64,000 nt of DNA from Chitinimonas viridis. GTDB taxonomy: Bacteria; Pseudomonadota; Gammaproteobacteria; Burkholderiales; Chitinimonadaceae. Numbering within the stretch: the first letter of the stretch is position 1; every line of letters starts with the position of its first letter. The stretch lies in NCBI RefSeq assembly GCF_030409555.1, contig NZ_JAUFPU010000018.1, forward strand, positions 124,001 to 188,000, read 5' to 3'. The notes beneath the pieces were generated by a model. It saw nothing but the letters and a program-made list of their open reading frames with translations, searched no databases and was not told the origin of the DNA. Shown piece after piece: positions 20,001 to 28,829 of this stretch. A program made the translations under genes and the position numbers.

Positions 20001-21766
20001 GCAATAGCGACACACTGCCCACCGGTGGCGGATCGGCAACCCTCGCGCCGGATCAAACCATCTTTGTCACCGACAACGGCGGCACTGGTTCCACCATCAC
20101 CCTGGGTAGCACCGGCAGCAGCACGGTGATCATCGGCAATGTGCAGTTGCCCAATACCGGCACCATCACCGTCAGCGGCAGTGGTGGCACCCAGTTGGGC
20201 GTCGTCAACGTGCCGACCACCGGCGGCGGCAGCCAGCCGGTGCTGTCGGTCAACAGCGGCAGCGCCACCTTCACCTCGGCAAGGGCGGGCCAGCCCCTAG
20301 GGACCGCCGACGGCCTGATACTGGTGACAGCCAACAGCGGCGGCGCCAGTACAACCATCACTTCACTAGGCAGCAACGCCCCTGTGGTCAACACCGGCGG
20401 CAATACCACGGTAACCATACTGGGTACCCCCCAGCAGGTTGCCGGCTCCACGCTGCAGTTGCTGGGCAGCAGCGCGGGGGGTCAGTCCGTCAGGTTCGAG
20501 GCCAGCCGAGGCAGCGAACCCGTCACACTGACACCCGGCAGCTCAGGCACCGTGTTTGCAGTACAGCCTGTCAATCTACCCGGCGGTGGCCAGACCAGCG
20601 CCCTGGTCGTCACAGGTGGCGATGTGCAGATCAACGTGCCGATATCAGGCAACACCGGCATCGCCGCCGGTAGCCAGCCTGTGGCGGCCGACTCGGGCAG
20701 CCGCCTAACCGTGAGTGGCGTACCTGGCCAACAAACCCTGACGGTGCGCGCCGGCTCCGCCAGGCTGCCTTCCTCCAATCCAGCCGTCCCGGCTAGGCAG
20801 CAAGCAGCATCCAGCACACCCTATCTGCCGGATGGCATCGTCTATACCGGCGAGTCTGTCGTGTTGAACGGCCAGGGTCAGCTGACTGCTGCCTACCTGG
20901 GTTCCGGCACAGGCACCGATGGCCTGCTGGGTGATGCCCGAACGCAAGCTGCGCCAACCAGCACCTTGGTGCTGCAATTGCACAGCCCGCAACTGCAGGG
21001 CATCAGCAATCGCAATCTGCGCCATGTCGGCAACGATATGCAGGACTACATCAGCAGCCTGGGTCTGGCCTACAGCAACCCCATCAGCACCACCGGTGTG
21101 GTCACGCTGGCCCACAACCTCGAACACTACACGGTGGTTCCAGTGGGCCGCGTCCATATCGACATGGCCAAGGCCGATGGCATCACCTGGCGGCCAGACG
21201 GCATGTATGACGTTGCCCATCGCGGCTTTATCGTGACCTACGCTGCCGGCCTGATCGACTATGCCGACTTCGCCAACCGCCTCACCCAAGGCCAAGGCAA
21301 AGCCACCATAGGTAAGACCGGCCTGCTGATGCTGGAACTGGGCAACCAGCATTACGCCGGCCGCCCAGGTTGGGATACCTTGGCCTGCAACGCCCCAGGC
21401 TTTACCACCACAGCCGCTGGCTGGGTACGCTACGGTGATGCCAATGGCGACTGCAAGGTCATCTACCCCGCCATCGTCGAATTCACCGCCCTGGAAAGCG
21501 TGCTCGCCACACTCGACCCACAAGCCCGCGCACAGGTCGCGGACGATGGCAGCATCAAGCTGAAGCTGTTGAACGGCATCTACTACCTGCGGCCGGACTA
21601 CGCGCTCTCTACCATCCCGGCAGAGCACGCCAACGACGCCTGGTGGGTAGGTAACAATCAACTCATCTACCTGCGCTACACCAACAACCATGCCCAGGCA
21701 TATGGCCTGACCTACCAGCCAGGCGAGGTATCCAGCTTCAGCAAACTGCTCAGGCGCCAGCAGTAA
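17048..21766 (+). CDS. Large secreted fibronectin-III/Ig-repeat protein
   Basis: 1572 residues. A long signal peptide (hydrophobic LCMLLLISMLAIPTLAA, cleavage near 42) is followed by a beta domain (about 45-195). Three fibronectin type III domains follow (about 200-290, 375-465 and 550-640), each with GDTxxxVxYTAPA...GGxxITxYT and GLxNGxAYTFTVTATN. They alternate with ~85-residue modules starting QTITFANPGAQNFGT and containing GVCTITSGG. Residues 640-985 hold further Ig-like/bacterial surface domains, about 990-1280 a Gly/Thr-rich beta-helix-like stretch, and about 1285-1572 a distinct C-terminal domain with conserved-looking Trp, Tyr and Cys. No sorting signal or autotransporter barrel is evident. 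It is likely an adhesin or matrix protein; it follows the tail-collar pair by 153 bp. Confidence 0.8.
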   Translation: MAHTANCSRLDQPGSSGLPWRQLASLCMLLLISMLAIPTLAAQVTFPFANIQSNTVSATDTVGSDVLTIVPTGDVVDVDDQGVVLGGITNLAGNALIVNDPFSTATTKLTLTVAGGAVFDLDGLSWFDIDGGSFNVTLTTSKGSVNKSLDGGTSAEVETFSNTELQGVTYVEITKQGGGIFAIAIDNVILNNITPPTAPGAPTTAVATAGDTQATVTYTAPASNGGSAITSYTATANPGGATGNCAGPAACMITVTGLSNGTAYTFTVTATNAIGTSSASTASNSVTPKANQTITFANPGAQNFGTSPTLSASATSSLTPTFSSSTTGVCTITSGGSLTFVTAGSCTIDADEAGNASFNAAPTVSQTFTVNAIVPGAPTIGTATAGDTQVSVAFSVPASTGGAAITGYTATANPGGATGTNATSPVVVTGLTNGVAYTFTVTADNSAGTGAASAASNSVTPKAAQIITFANPGTQNFGTTPTLTATSDSLLTPTFTSSTTGVCTITSGGALTFVTTGTCTINADEAGNGSYLPASQVSRSFTVAPVAPGAPTSATATAGDTLASVSFTAPAFTGGTSITGYTVTSNPGGFTGTGASSPIDVTSLTNGVAYTFTVTATNAAGTGSASAASNSVTPAAGPAVTSVAVPANASYGVGRQLDFTITWDQNVTVTGTPQIALTIGATTVQASYISSPTATTTLFRYTVQAGETDGNGIAVGALTLNGGTIQSSTLVNATLTLNSVGSTTAVLVETVAPTLPVANIVVNNQADPHKVVLTFSENLDAATLGSGSAWTVTANGGTPAYDVASAALASGNEVTLTLAAVNLAGTTSYIPNAAANAHLKVTPPATLADVAGNTYAAGLVTEAGATHVLDTTAPTLSSVASSSPTDTGGTLSASSNEKARGYWIAVPNGSTAPTVNQVKAGVNYGAVVVAAASSSVMPAGSTATFTLSNLTASTGYTLYLVAEDAAGNLVAAVATATLTTAAASSNSDTLPTGGGSATLAPDQTIFVTDNGGTGSTITLGSTGSSTVIIGNVQLPNTGTITVSGSGGTQLGVVNVPTTGGGSQPVLSVNSGSATFTSARAGQPLGTADGLILVTANSGGASTTITSLGSNAPVVNTGGNTTVTILGTPQQVAGSTLQLLGSSAGGQSVRFEASRGSEPVTLTPGSSGTVFAVQPVNLPGGGQTSALVVTGGDVQINVPISGNTGIAAGSQPVAADSGSRLTVSGVPGQQTLTVRAGSARLPSSNPAVPARQQAASSTPYLPDGIVYTGESVVLNGQGQLTAAYLGSGTGTDGLLGDARTQAAPTSTLVLQLHSPQLQGISNRNLRHVGNDMQDYISSLGLAYSNPISTTGVVTLAHNLEHYTVVPVGRVHIDMAKADGITWRPDGMYDVAHRGFIVTYAAGLIDYADFANRLTQGQGKATIGKTGLLMLELGNQHYAGRPGWDTLACNAPGFTTTAAGWVRYGDANGDCKVIYPAIVEFTALESVLATLDPQARAQVADDGSIKLKLLNGIYYLRPDYALSTIPAEHANDAWWVGNNQLIYLRYTNNHAQAYGLTYQPGEVSSFSKLLRRQQ

Positions 21767-21792
21767 ACCTCACGCCGGCCGGCCACTCACGC

Positions 21793-21819
21793 AGCGCCCT
21801 CTTCGGAGGGCGCTTTTCT
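21793..21819 (+). terminator. Rho-independent terminator after the Fn3 gene
   Basis: AGCGCCCTC/GAGGGCGCT stem with a short TTCG-type loop and following TTTCTT. Confidence 0.9.
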
Positions 21820-21978
21820 TTGAGCTGCCAAGATGGCCCCGTGAGGAGATCCCCCATCGTGCGGCGTCACGTCCCCTGACACCCCACGCAATCGATTTTT
21901 TACCTATCATGCAATTTGGCATACCATTGTCATGACGGTGCAAAACATGCGCCGCATATCACGCCCAGGGAGTAGCAA

Positions 21979-22149
21979 ATGGCAACTATCAAGGTAGGCG
22001 ACGTAGTCATGCTGAAGAGTGGTGGACCACTGATGACCGTCGAATCACTCTCACAAGCCATGAAGGCCTTCTGCATCTGGTTCGACGGCCCCATCCGCTA
22101 CGAAGGCTACTTCGTGCTGGAGACACTGAAACCGGCGAGCACTGAGTAA
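21979..22149 (+). CDS. DUF2158 (YodC-like) small protein
   Basis: A 56-residue protein (MATIKVGDVVMLKSGGPLMT...). The pattern VGDVVMLKSGGPxMTV, then CIWFDG and a final VLETLKP, is that of the DUF2158/YodC family, small SH3-like-barrel proteins of unknown role. GGGAG lies just upstream of the ATG. It stands alone between the Fn3 terminator and aidB. Confidence 0.8.
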   Translation: MATIKVGDVVMLKSGGPLMTVESLSQAMKAFCIWFDGPIRYEGYFVLETLKPASTE

Positions 22150-22226
22150 GAATGTGAGCCGTAACAGGCTGCAGGGCAGGGGTAACCGGCGCCTCCGCCA
22201 ACCGAGTCGAAGCGGTGCGCTTAAGA

Positions 22227-22249
22227 AGCCTGTTCAAAGTCTTTTCGCC
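22227..22249. repeat. Solo end of the AGCCTGTTCAAAGTC element
   Basis: Repeats the end of the 14310-14470 inverted repeat (AGCCTGTTCAAAGTCTTTTC, then GCC) without a matching second arm. It lies in the gap before aidB and may be the remnant of a deleted element. Confidence 0.7.
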
Positions 22250-22383
22250 TCTGGCCAGCCCGCTCTGATGATCTGATAAACAGCCGAGCAATAGACGCAA
22301 CTCGCCGGGCTGTACGCGACAAATTCGAGCGCTTGCTTGAATTGGTATGAATGGCTAGTCTCCATGCATAACTGGAGACAACC

Positions 22384-24012
22384 ATGCACTGGCCCACCCA
22401 CGAAGTCCTGAACCAATCCCCCGTCCTGGCCGACTACAATCTTTACCAGAGCGATGCCGCCCTACAGGAAGGCGTACAGCGCGAAGGTGCTGCCTGGGCG
22501 GTAGGCGAACTGAATGCTACCGGCGCCGAATTGGGGTGTGCCGACAGCCTGGAGCTGGGGCGCCTGGCCAACCAGCATGCGCCGCAGTTGCGCGCCTTCG
22601 ATGCCAAGGGCCACAGACGTGATCAGATCGAGTTTCATCCGGCCTGGCACACGCTGATGCAAGGCATCGCAGCACGGGGCTTTCATAGTGCCCCCTGGGC
22701 ACAGCCGCGCGAGGGCGCCCATGTGGCGCGCGCCGCCGGCTATCTGCTGCAGGCCCAGGTCGAGGCCGGCACGCTCTGCCCCACCACCATGACCTACGGC
22801 GCCATCCCTGCCCTTGCCAAGCATGCGCAACTGGCGCGCGACTGGCTGCCCACCCTCTACCGCCGCGAATATGACGCCCGCGACCTGCCGCTGCCGCAAA
22901 AGCGCGGCGGCCTGATCGGCATGGGCATGACCGAGAAACAAGGCGGCTCGGACGTGCGTGCCAACACCACGTTAGCCCAGCCCCAGGCAGACGGCAGCCA
23001 CGCCCTTACCGGCCACAAGTGGTTCTTCTCGGCGCCACAATGCGACGCACACCTGGTACTGGCGCAAGCACCGGAAGGCCTGAGCTGCTTCTTTGTGCCG
23101 CGCTGGCGCCCTGATGGCAGCAAAAACCCGGTACTGGTACAGCGGCTCAAGGACAAGTTGGGCAACAAATCGAACGCCTCCAGCGAAGTGGAGTTCCATG
23201 CGGCCTATGGTCTGCTATTGGGCGAAGCGGGGCGAGGCGTGCCCACCATACTGGAGATGGGCACCTATACCCGGCTCGACTGCGTGCTGGGCACTACCGG
23301 CATGATGCGCCAGGCTGTCTCGCAGGCTATTCACCACAGCCGCCATCGCAGCGCCTTTGGCCAACTGCTGGCCCAACAACCGCTGATGCAGAACGTACTG
23401 GCCGATCTGGCATTGGAGACCGAGGCCGCCATCACCCTGAGCCTGCGCATGGCCAGGGCATTCGACGCCCAGGACGATGAAGCTGAAACCCTGCTACGCC
23501 GGCTGCTGACCCCTGCGGCCAAGTATTGGGTGTGCAAGCGCGGGCCAGAGTTGGCTGCCGAGGCCATGGAAGTGATGGGTGGCAATGGCTATGTCGAGGA
23601 AGGGGTGCATGCCCGCATCTACCGCGAGATGCCGGTGAACTCCATCTGGGAAGGCTCAGGCAACATCATGTGCCTGGATGTGTTGCGCGCTATAGGCAAA
23701 AGCCCACGCACCGTCGAAGTCCTGCAGGCCGAGCTGGCCCCGGCCCTGGGCCGGCACCCCGGCTACGACCGCTATGTGGCGCGCCTACAGGCCCAGTTTG
23801 CCGATACCGCAGCGCTGGAAACCCGCGCCCGCCGGCTGACCCAGCAATTGGTGCTGGCCGTGCAGGCCAGTCTGTTGCTGCAGCATGCGCCCGATTTCGT
23901 GGCCGAAGCCTTTGTGGCATCCCGGCTGGAAGGCGACTGGGGCGACAGCTTCGGCACCCTGGGCGCCTCGGTAGCAAAGGAGGCGCTGATCGCGCGGGCA
24001 CTGGCGATCTAG
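22384..24012 (+). CDS. aidB: AidB-like acyl-CoA dehydrogenase family protein
   Basis: 542 residues, FAD-binding. E. coli AidB is induced by alkylation stress, binds DNA and is thought to protect against alkylators. Matching features are the N-terminal HEVLNQSPVLADYNLY, WHTLMQGIAARGFHSAPW, GMGMTEKQGGSDVRANTT, GHKWFFSAPQCDAHLVLA, TYTRLDCVLGTTGMMRQA and VMGGNGYVEE...MPVNSIWEGSGN. The C-terminal extension typical of AidB is present. GGAG is upstream of the ATG. It stands alone. Confidence 0.92.
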   Translation: MHWPTHEVLNQSPVLADYNLYQSDAALQEGVQREGAAWAVGELNATGAELGCADSLELGRLANQHAPQLRAFDAKGHRRDQIEFHPAWHTLMQGIAARGFHSAPWAQPREGAHVARAAGYLLQAQVEAGTLCPTTMTYGAIPALAKHAQLARDWLPTLYRREYDARDLPLPQKRGGLIGMGMTEKQGGSDVRANTTLAQPQADGSHALTGHKWFFSAPQCDAHLVLAQAPEGLSCFFVPRWRPDGSKNPVLVQRLKDKLGNKSNASSEVEFHAAYGLLLGEAGRGVPTILEMGTYTRLDCVLGTTGMMRQAVSQAIHHSRHRSAFGQLLAQQPLMQNVLADLALETEAAITLSLRMARAFDAQDDEAETLLRRLLTPAAKYWVCKRGPELAAEAMEVMGGNGYVEEGVHARIYREMPVNSIWEGSGNIMCLDVLRAIGKSPRTVEVLQAELAPALGRHPGYDRYVARLQAQFADTAALETRARRLTQQLVLAVQASLLLQHAPDFVAEAFVASRLEGDWGDSFGTLGASVAKEALIARALAI

Positions 24013-24153
24013 CCGCCGCCAGGCAGGGGCGCTGCCCGCCTGCACCCATCCTGGCCGCGCTGCCATGGCAGCTTGCGGCAGCTGTGCATGGCGGCGCTGC
24101 GCCAAAACCGCTAAGGTGCGATTCTTTCGCCTAGAAGCACCGGGGTTCGTACC

Positions 24154-25488
24154 ATGTCGCAAATGAACTGGCTGCAATTGCTGTCGGCCGATCGTCTCGG
24201 CGCACCACGCCGCCTGCCGGAGACCGGCCCAGCCATAGGCCGCTCCGACTTCCACAAGGATCACGACCGCATCGCCTTCTCGTCGCCGTTCCGCCGCCTG
24301 GGCCGCAAGACCCAGGTGCATCCGATGACCGAGAACGACCATGTGCATACCCGCCTGACCCATAGCATCGAGGTCGGCTGTGTAGGTCGCTCTCTGGGCA
24401 TCATGGTAGGCCAGGCGCTGGGCGACAAACTGCCAGCCCACATCATTCCCTACGACCTGGGCGCCATCGTGCAGGCGGCCTGCCTGGCCCACGACATCGG
24501 CAACCCCCCGTTTGGCCATGCTGGCGAATACGCCATACGCGACTGGTTTCGGCAGTCATCCAACGCCTTTATGCTGCAAAACCTGAGCGCCGACGAGCGC
24601 CGCGATGTGCAGACCTTCGAGGGCAACGCGCAAGGCTTCCGGGTGGTAACCCAACTGGAGAACCACCGCTTCGACGGCGGCATGCGGCTGACCTACGCCA
24701 CGCTGGGCGCCACCCTCAAATACCCCTGGACCAGCGAGCACGCCGGCTTCAAGGAAAAATTCAGCTGCTACCAGGCCGAGAAGTCCCTGCTGGACGAAGT
24801 TGCCAGCGAACTGGGGCTGATCACCAAGGGGTCGGGGGTGTATTGCCGCCATCCGCTCAGCTACCTGATGGAAGCCGCCGACGATATCTGCTACGCCATC
24901 CTGGATCTGGAAGACGGTGTGGAGATAGGCATGCTGCCGTTCGAGACCATCGCCCCCATGTTGATACGACTGGCCGGCATCGATGACGACCTGCTGGCGC
25001 TGGAAGTGGCCGGTGCACCATCGGTGCGGCGCAAGATGTCGCTGCTGCGCTCCAAGGCAGTGGATCGCTGCGTGCGTGAAGTCACCGCCGCCTTCCTGCG
25101 CCACCACGAATCCATGCTGCGGGGCGAATACGAAGGCGACCTGATCGCAGCCTGCCCCGACTTTGTCCGCCACGGCATCCGAGATGCCAAGCAGCTGGCG
25201 CGCGACCGTATCTTCAACAATCGCCGCAAGGTCGAGATCGAAGTCGGCAGCTTCACCTGCCTCGACATCCTGCTGGAAGCCTTCTGCGGCGCCGCCTACC
25301 AGTTGCGTACCGAGCCGGACAAGCTGAGCTTCCGCAACAAGCGCATCCTGGACCTGATGGAATACAACGCGCCGAACAAGGAATGGCCCTTGTATGAGAG
25401 CTATATGCGGGTGCTGGATTTCATCGGCGGCATGACCGACAACTACGCCACCTATCTGGCCCAACAGGTGGGCGGGATGGGTAGATAA
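24154..25488 (+). CDS. dgt: Deoxyguanosinetriphosphate triphosphohydrolase-like protein
   Basis: HD-domain enzyme hydrolysing dGTP (and often other dNTPs) to nucleoside and triphosphate; 444 residues. It shows DRIAFSSPFRRLGRKTQV and the metal-binding HD motifs TRLTHSIEVG, CLAHDIGNPPFGHAGE, and later PLSYLMEAADDICYAILDLEDG. The stop codon overlaps the next ATG (TAATG), so the DUF2199 protein is translationally coupled. Confidence 0.93.
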   Translation: MSQMNWLQLLSADRLGAPRRLPETGPAIGRSDFHKDHDRIAFSSPFRRLGRKTQVHPMTENDHVHTRLTHSIEVGCVGRSLGIMVGQALGDKLPAHIIPYDLGAIVQAACLAHDIGNPPFGHAGEYAIRDWFRQSSNAFMLQNLSADERRDVQTFEGNAQGFRVVTQLENHRFDGGMRLTYATLGATLKYPWTSEHAGFKEKFSCYQAEKSLLDEVASELGLITKGSGVYCRHPLSYLMEAADDICYAILDLEDGVEIGMLPFETIAPMLIRLAGIDDDLLALEVAGAPSVRRKMSLLRSKAVDRCVREVTAAFLRHHESMLRGEYEGDLIAACPDFVRHGIRDAKQLARDRIFNNRRKVEIEVGSFTCLDILLEAFCGAAYQLRTEPDKLSFRNKRILDLMEYNAPNKEWPLYESYMRVLDFIGGMTDNYATYLAQQVGGMGR

Positions 25489-25988
25489 TGGGATTCCAAT
25501 TTCACTGCCAGAGCTGTGGCGAGATTCATCATGGCATGCCAAGTTTCGATGCAGCCGCGCCGATAAGTTACTACGCCATCCCCCAAAATGAGCGCGAAAC
25601 CCGCTGTGAACTAGGCAGCGATGATTGCATCATTGATAAAGCGTCGTTCTTTGTACGGGGTTGCATCGAAATACCGGTTCATGGCGAAATCGAGCCCTTT
25701 TCCTGGGGTGTCTGGGTATCACTTAGCGAGGCTAGCTACCAAACATGGCGCGGTGCATTCGATCTCGCAGCGCGAGACCATCTCGGCCCGTTCTTCGGCT
25801 GGCTGAACGCCCACCTATCGCCGTACCCGAATACCATCAACCTGAAAACCCGGATGCACCTGCGCAATGATGGCATACGCCCCTATATCGAACTGGAGCC
25901 TACCGACCACCCGCTGGCGCAGGAGCAGAGAAGCGGGATAAGCCCAGAGCGGGCGGCAGAACTCTACGCGCTAATGATGCACGACTAG
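25488..25988 (+). CDS. DUF2199 family protein
   Basis: 166 residues. A CxxC-like N-terminus (FHCQSCGEIHHGMP) is followed by IDKASFFVRGCIEIPVHG and FSWGVWVSLSE, the DUF2199 signature. The two Cys plus His residues may bind zinc. Overlaps the dgt stop by one base. Function unknown. Confidence 0.85.
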   Translation: MGFQFHCQSCGEIHHGMPSFDAAAPISYYAIPQNERETRCELGSDDCIIDKASFFVRGCIEIPVHGEIEPFSWGVWVSLSEASYQTWRGAFDLAARDHLGPFFGWLNAHLSPYPNTINLKTRMHLRNDGIRPYIELEPTDHPLAQEQRSGISPERAAELYALMMHD

Positions 25989-26094
25989 GTCACAGGCACA
26001 CATATGCGGAAAAACCACAACGCCGTCCTGCCAAGCCTGAGGCGGCGCGCGTGCTAGAATTCCCGCAAATCAAATCCCTGCGAGACTTTACGCT

Positions 26095-27024
26095 GTGTCT
26101 GTCCCCGATCGCCTAGTCATTGCCACCCGTGAATCCGCCCTCGCCCTGTGGCAGGCTCGCCACATTGCCGCCCGGCTGGAAGCCCTCCACCCCGGCCTGA
26201 CGGTTACCTTGCTGGGCATGACCACCCAGGGCGACCGCATACTGGACGTAACGTTGAACAAGATAGGCGGCAAGGGCCTGTTCGTGAAGGAACTGGAAAC
26301 CGCCTTGCAGGAAGGCCGCGCCGATATTGCCGTGCACTCCATGAAGGACGTGCCCATGCGCCTGCCCGAAGGCTTTGCCATCGCCGCCATCACCGAGCGG
26401 GAAGACCCGCGCGATGCCTTTGTCTCCAAGCACTACGATAATCTGGCCGCCTTGCCTGCCGGCGCCGTGGTCGGCACTTCCAGCCTGCGGCGCGAGGCAC
26501 AGATACGGGCACGCTACCCCGAGCTGGTGGTCAAACCGCTGCGTGGCAATGTGCAGACCCGCCTGGGCAAGCTCGATGCGGGCGAGTACGACGCCATCAT
26601 CCTGGCCGCCGCCGGGCTCAAGCGCCTGGGTCTGGGCGACCGTATCCGCGCCCTCTTGAGCACCGATGAGAGCCTGCCCGCACCCGGCCAGGGCGCCCTG
26701 GGCATAGAGATATGCGCGGATCGCGCTGACCTGCAGGCCCTGCTGGCGCCGCTCAACCATGCCGAAACCGCCGACTGCGTCACCGCCGAGCGGGCCATGA
26801 GCCTGCGGCTGGATGGCTCCTGCGAAACGCCGCTGGGCGGCTATGCCGAGATCGTGGACGAGCATTTCTTGCGCATGCGGGGTTTTGTGGCACGACCCGA
26901 TGGCAGCGAGATCCTCCGCGCCGAATCCAATGGCAGCCGTGCCGCCGCCCAAGGCCTGGGCCGGCAGGTGGCCGACCTGATGTTGACCGAGGGCGCCCGC
27001 GCCCTGCTGATACCAAGAAGCTGA
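26095..27024 (+). CDS. hemC: Porphobilinogen deaminase HemC
   Basis: Polymerises four porphobilinogens to hydroxymethylbilane in tetrapyrrole synthesis. 309 residues from a GTG start ([20 protein letters not shown]). Motifs: [52 protein letters not shown] and the dipyrromethane-cofactor cysteine in [15 protein letters not shown]. It is followed after 5 bp by hemDX, so this is a heme operon. Confidence 0.96.
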   Translation: MSVPDRLVIATRESALALWQARHIAARLEALHPGLTVTLLGMTTQGDRILDVTLNKIGGKGLFVKELETALQEGRADIAVHSMKDVPMRLPEGFAIAAITEREDPRDAFVSKHYDNLAALPAGAVVGTSSLRREAQIRARYPELVVKPLRGNVQTRLGKLDAGEYDAIILAAAGLKRLGLGDRIRALLSTDESLPAPGQGALGIEICADRADLQALLAPLNHAETADCVTAERAMSLRLDGSCETPLGGYAEIVDEHFLRMRGFVARPDGSEILRAESNGSRAAAQGLGRQVADLMLTEGARALLIPRS

Positions 27025-27029
27025 ACGCC

Positions 27030-28829
27030 ATGACCCGTCCTCTTGCCCGACGCCGCTTTCTCGTTACCCGCCCGGAAAACCAATCCGATCGTTTGACCGC
27101 GCTGTTGCTTGAGGCAGGTGCCGAACCCCTGCTGGCGCCCATGATCGCCATCGGCGAGGCAGCCGAACCAGCCGCGCTCGATGCCGCACTGACGCGGCTG
27201 GACGACTACGACCTGGCGGTGTTCATCAGCCCGACCGCGCTGGACCAGGTCGGCGCCCGCGTCCAACGCTGGCCCACCGAACTGCCCGCTGCCGTCATCG
27301 GCCCGGCATCGCGCGAACGTGCCCACGAGCTGGGCATACTAGATGTCATCTCGCCCGACAGCCGTTTTGATAGCGAAGGCTTGCTGGAACACCCCGCCAT
27401 GCAGCGCATGGAAGGCCGCCGCGTCGTGCTGTTCCGTGGCAATGGCGGGCGAGAGCTGCTGGCCGAGACACTGGCCGCCCGTGGCGCCAAGGTCAATATC
27501 GTCGAGGCATATCGCCGCCTGCCCCCCACCATGGCGCGAGAAGAACTGGCCACCTTGCTGGCCGGCGGCTGCGATGGGGTCATCGTCACCAGCAGCGAGG
27601 CCGTGCAGAACCTCTTCAGCCTGTGCGACGAGCCCCTGACCGACCTGCTGCGCAGCACCCTGTTCTTTGCCAGTCACCCGGCCATAGCCGAGGCGGCCAG
27701 GCGCAATGGCGTGTCCAGCGTATTTACCACCGCCGCTGGCGATACAGGCATCGTCGCCTCGCTGAGCGAATGCTTTGCCGGCAGCAATGTCGCCACCACG
27801 CCGACGCCGCCCCCGCGGCCAGCCATGGAGCCACCGCGCAAGGCAGTACGCCCCCGCAGTACCGGCCAATGGCGCTGGGCACTGGGCGGTGCCGCCATTG
27901 CCATTGGCGTGTCGCTGGCCTGGCAGCACCTGCAGCGGCAGGACATGCAGGCCGAGATGGACAAGCAACTAAGTCAGCTGGAGGGCCGCCTGGGCCTGCT
28001 CACAGCTGGCGAGCGCCGCGATGGCGGCCGTATGTCCCAACTGGACGCCAGGCTGGCCACCATAGACCACCGTATCGGCGAGCTGCAGGCACGCCAGGAT
28101 GACCAACAGGCCCTGTACGGCGCCATCATGGGCGATCAGGAGGAAACCCTGCTGGCCGATGCCGAGCTGACACTCTCGCTGGCCAGCCAGCAATTACAGC
28201 TCACCGGCAATGTGGGTGCCGCCCTGGCCGCCCTCTATCGCCTGGACGAGCGGCTGGCAGGCCATGACCAACCCCGCCTGCTGCCCCTGCGCCGCGCCCT
28301 GGCGCGCGATCTTGACGCCCTTAAGCGCATGCCCTGGATAGACTATGTCGGCCTGTCGGCCCGACTGGACAGCCTAGCCGGCGGCATCGATAAACTGCCA
28401 CTGGCCGTGGATGCCAAATCGACCGAGGATCAGGTGCAGCCAGACGCCGACAAGCGCAAGGGCCTGCTCGGCGATCTAAGCCGGGCACTGGGCGCCCTGG
28501 TGGAAATCCGCCGCATAGACCAACCCGACCCGGTGCTGCTGGCACCCGAACAGGCCGTCTACCTGCGTGAGCAGATCAAGCTGCGCCTGCTCAACGCCCG
28601 TCTTGCCCTGCTGCAGCGCGATGAAATCACCTTCCGCCGTGATCTGCAGGCGGCAGACGGCACGCTGCGCAAGCACTTCGACACCCGTTCCAAGCCGGTA
28701 GTCGCCACCCTCGCCACCCTGCGCGAGCTGCAGGCGGCCCAGCCGGCCCAGGTGCTGCCCAGCCTGTCAGACAGTCTCAATGCCGCGCGGGATGCCCGTC
28801 GCAAGGTCAGCAGGGAGGAAGGTAAGTGA
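27030..28829 (+). CDS. hemDX: Fused uroporphyrinogen-III synthase and HemX-like protein
   Basis: 599 residues. Residues 1-250 are HemD (FLVTRPENQSDRLTALL, VFISPTALDQVGARV, VIVTSSEAVQNLFSL), which closes hydroxymethylbilane to uroporphyrinogen III. Residues about 250-285 are a Pro-rich linker. Then come one membrane span (WRWALGGAAIAIGVSLAW) and a HemX domain with a Gln-rich coiled coil and helical LTLSLASQQLQLTGN...ALAALYRLDERL segment. HemX is normally a separate gene between hemD and hemY; here the two are one uninterrupted frame, so the cytoplasmic synthase is membrane-tethered. The stop overlaps the hemY start (GTGA). Confidence 0.93.
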   Translation: MTRPLARRRFLVTRPENQSDRLTALLLEAGAEPLLAPMIAIGEAAEPAALDAALTRLDDYDLAVFISPTALDQVGARVQRWPTELPAAVIGPASRERAHELGILDVISPDSRFDSEGLLEHPAMQRMEGRRVVLFRGNGGRELLAETLAARGAKVNIVEAYRRLPPTMAREELATLLAGGCDGVIVTSSEAVQNLFSLCDEPLTDLLRSTLFFASHPAIAEAARRNGVSSVFTTAAGDTGIVASLSECFAGSNVATTPTPPPRPAMEPPRKAVRPRSTGQWRWALGGAAIAIGVSLAWQHLQRQDMQAEMDKQLSQLEGRLGLLTAGERRDGGRMSQLDARLATIDHRIGELQARQDDQQALYGAIMGDQEETLLADAELTLSLASQQLQLTGNVGAALAALYRLDERLAGHDQPRLLPLRRALARDLDALKRMPWIDYVGLSARLDSLAGGIDKLPLAVDAKSTEDQVQPDADKRKGLLGDLSRALGALVEIRRIDQPDPVLLAPEQAVYLREQIKLRLLNARLALLQRDEITFRRDLQAADGTLRKHFDTRSKPVVATLATLRELQAAQPAQVLPSLSDSLNAARDARRKVSREEGK

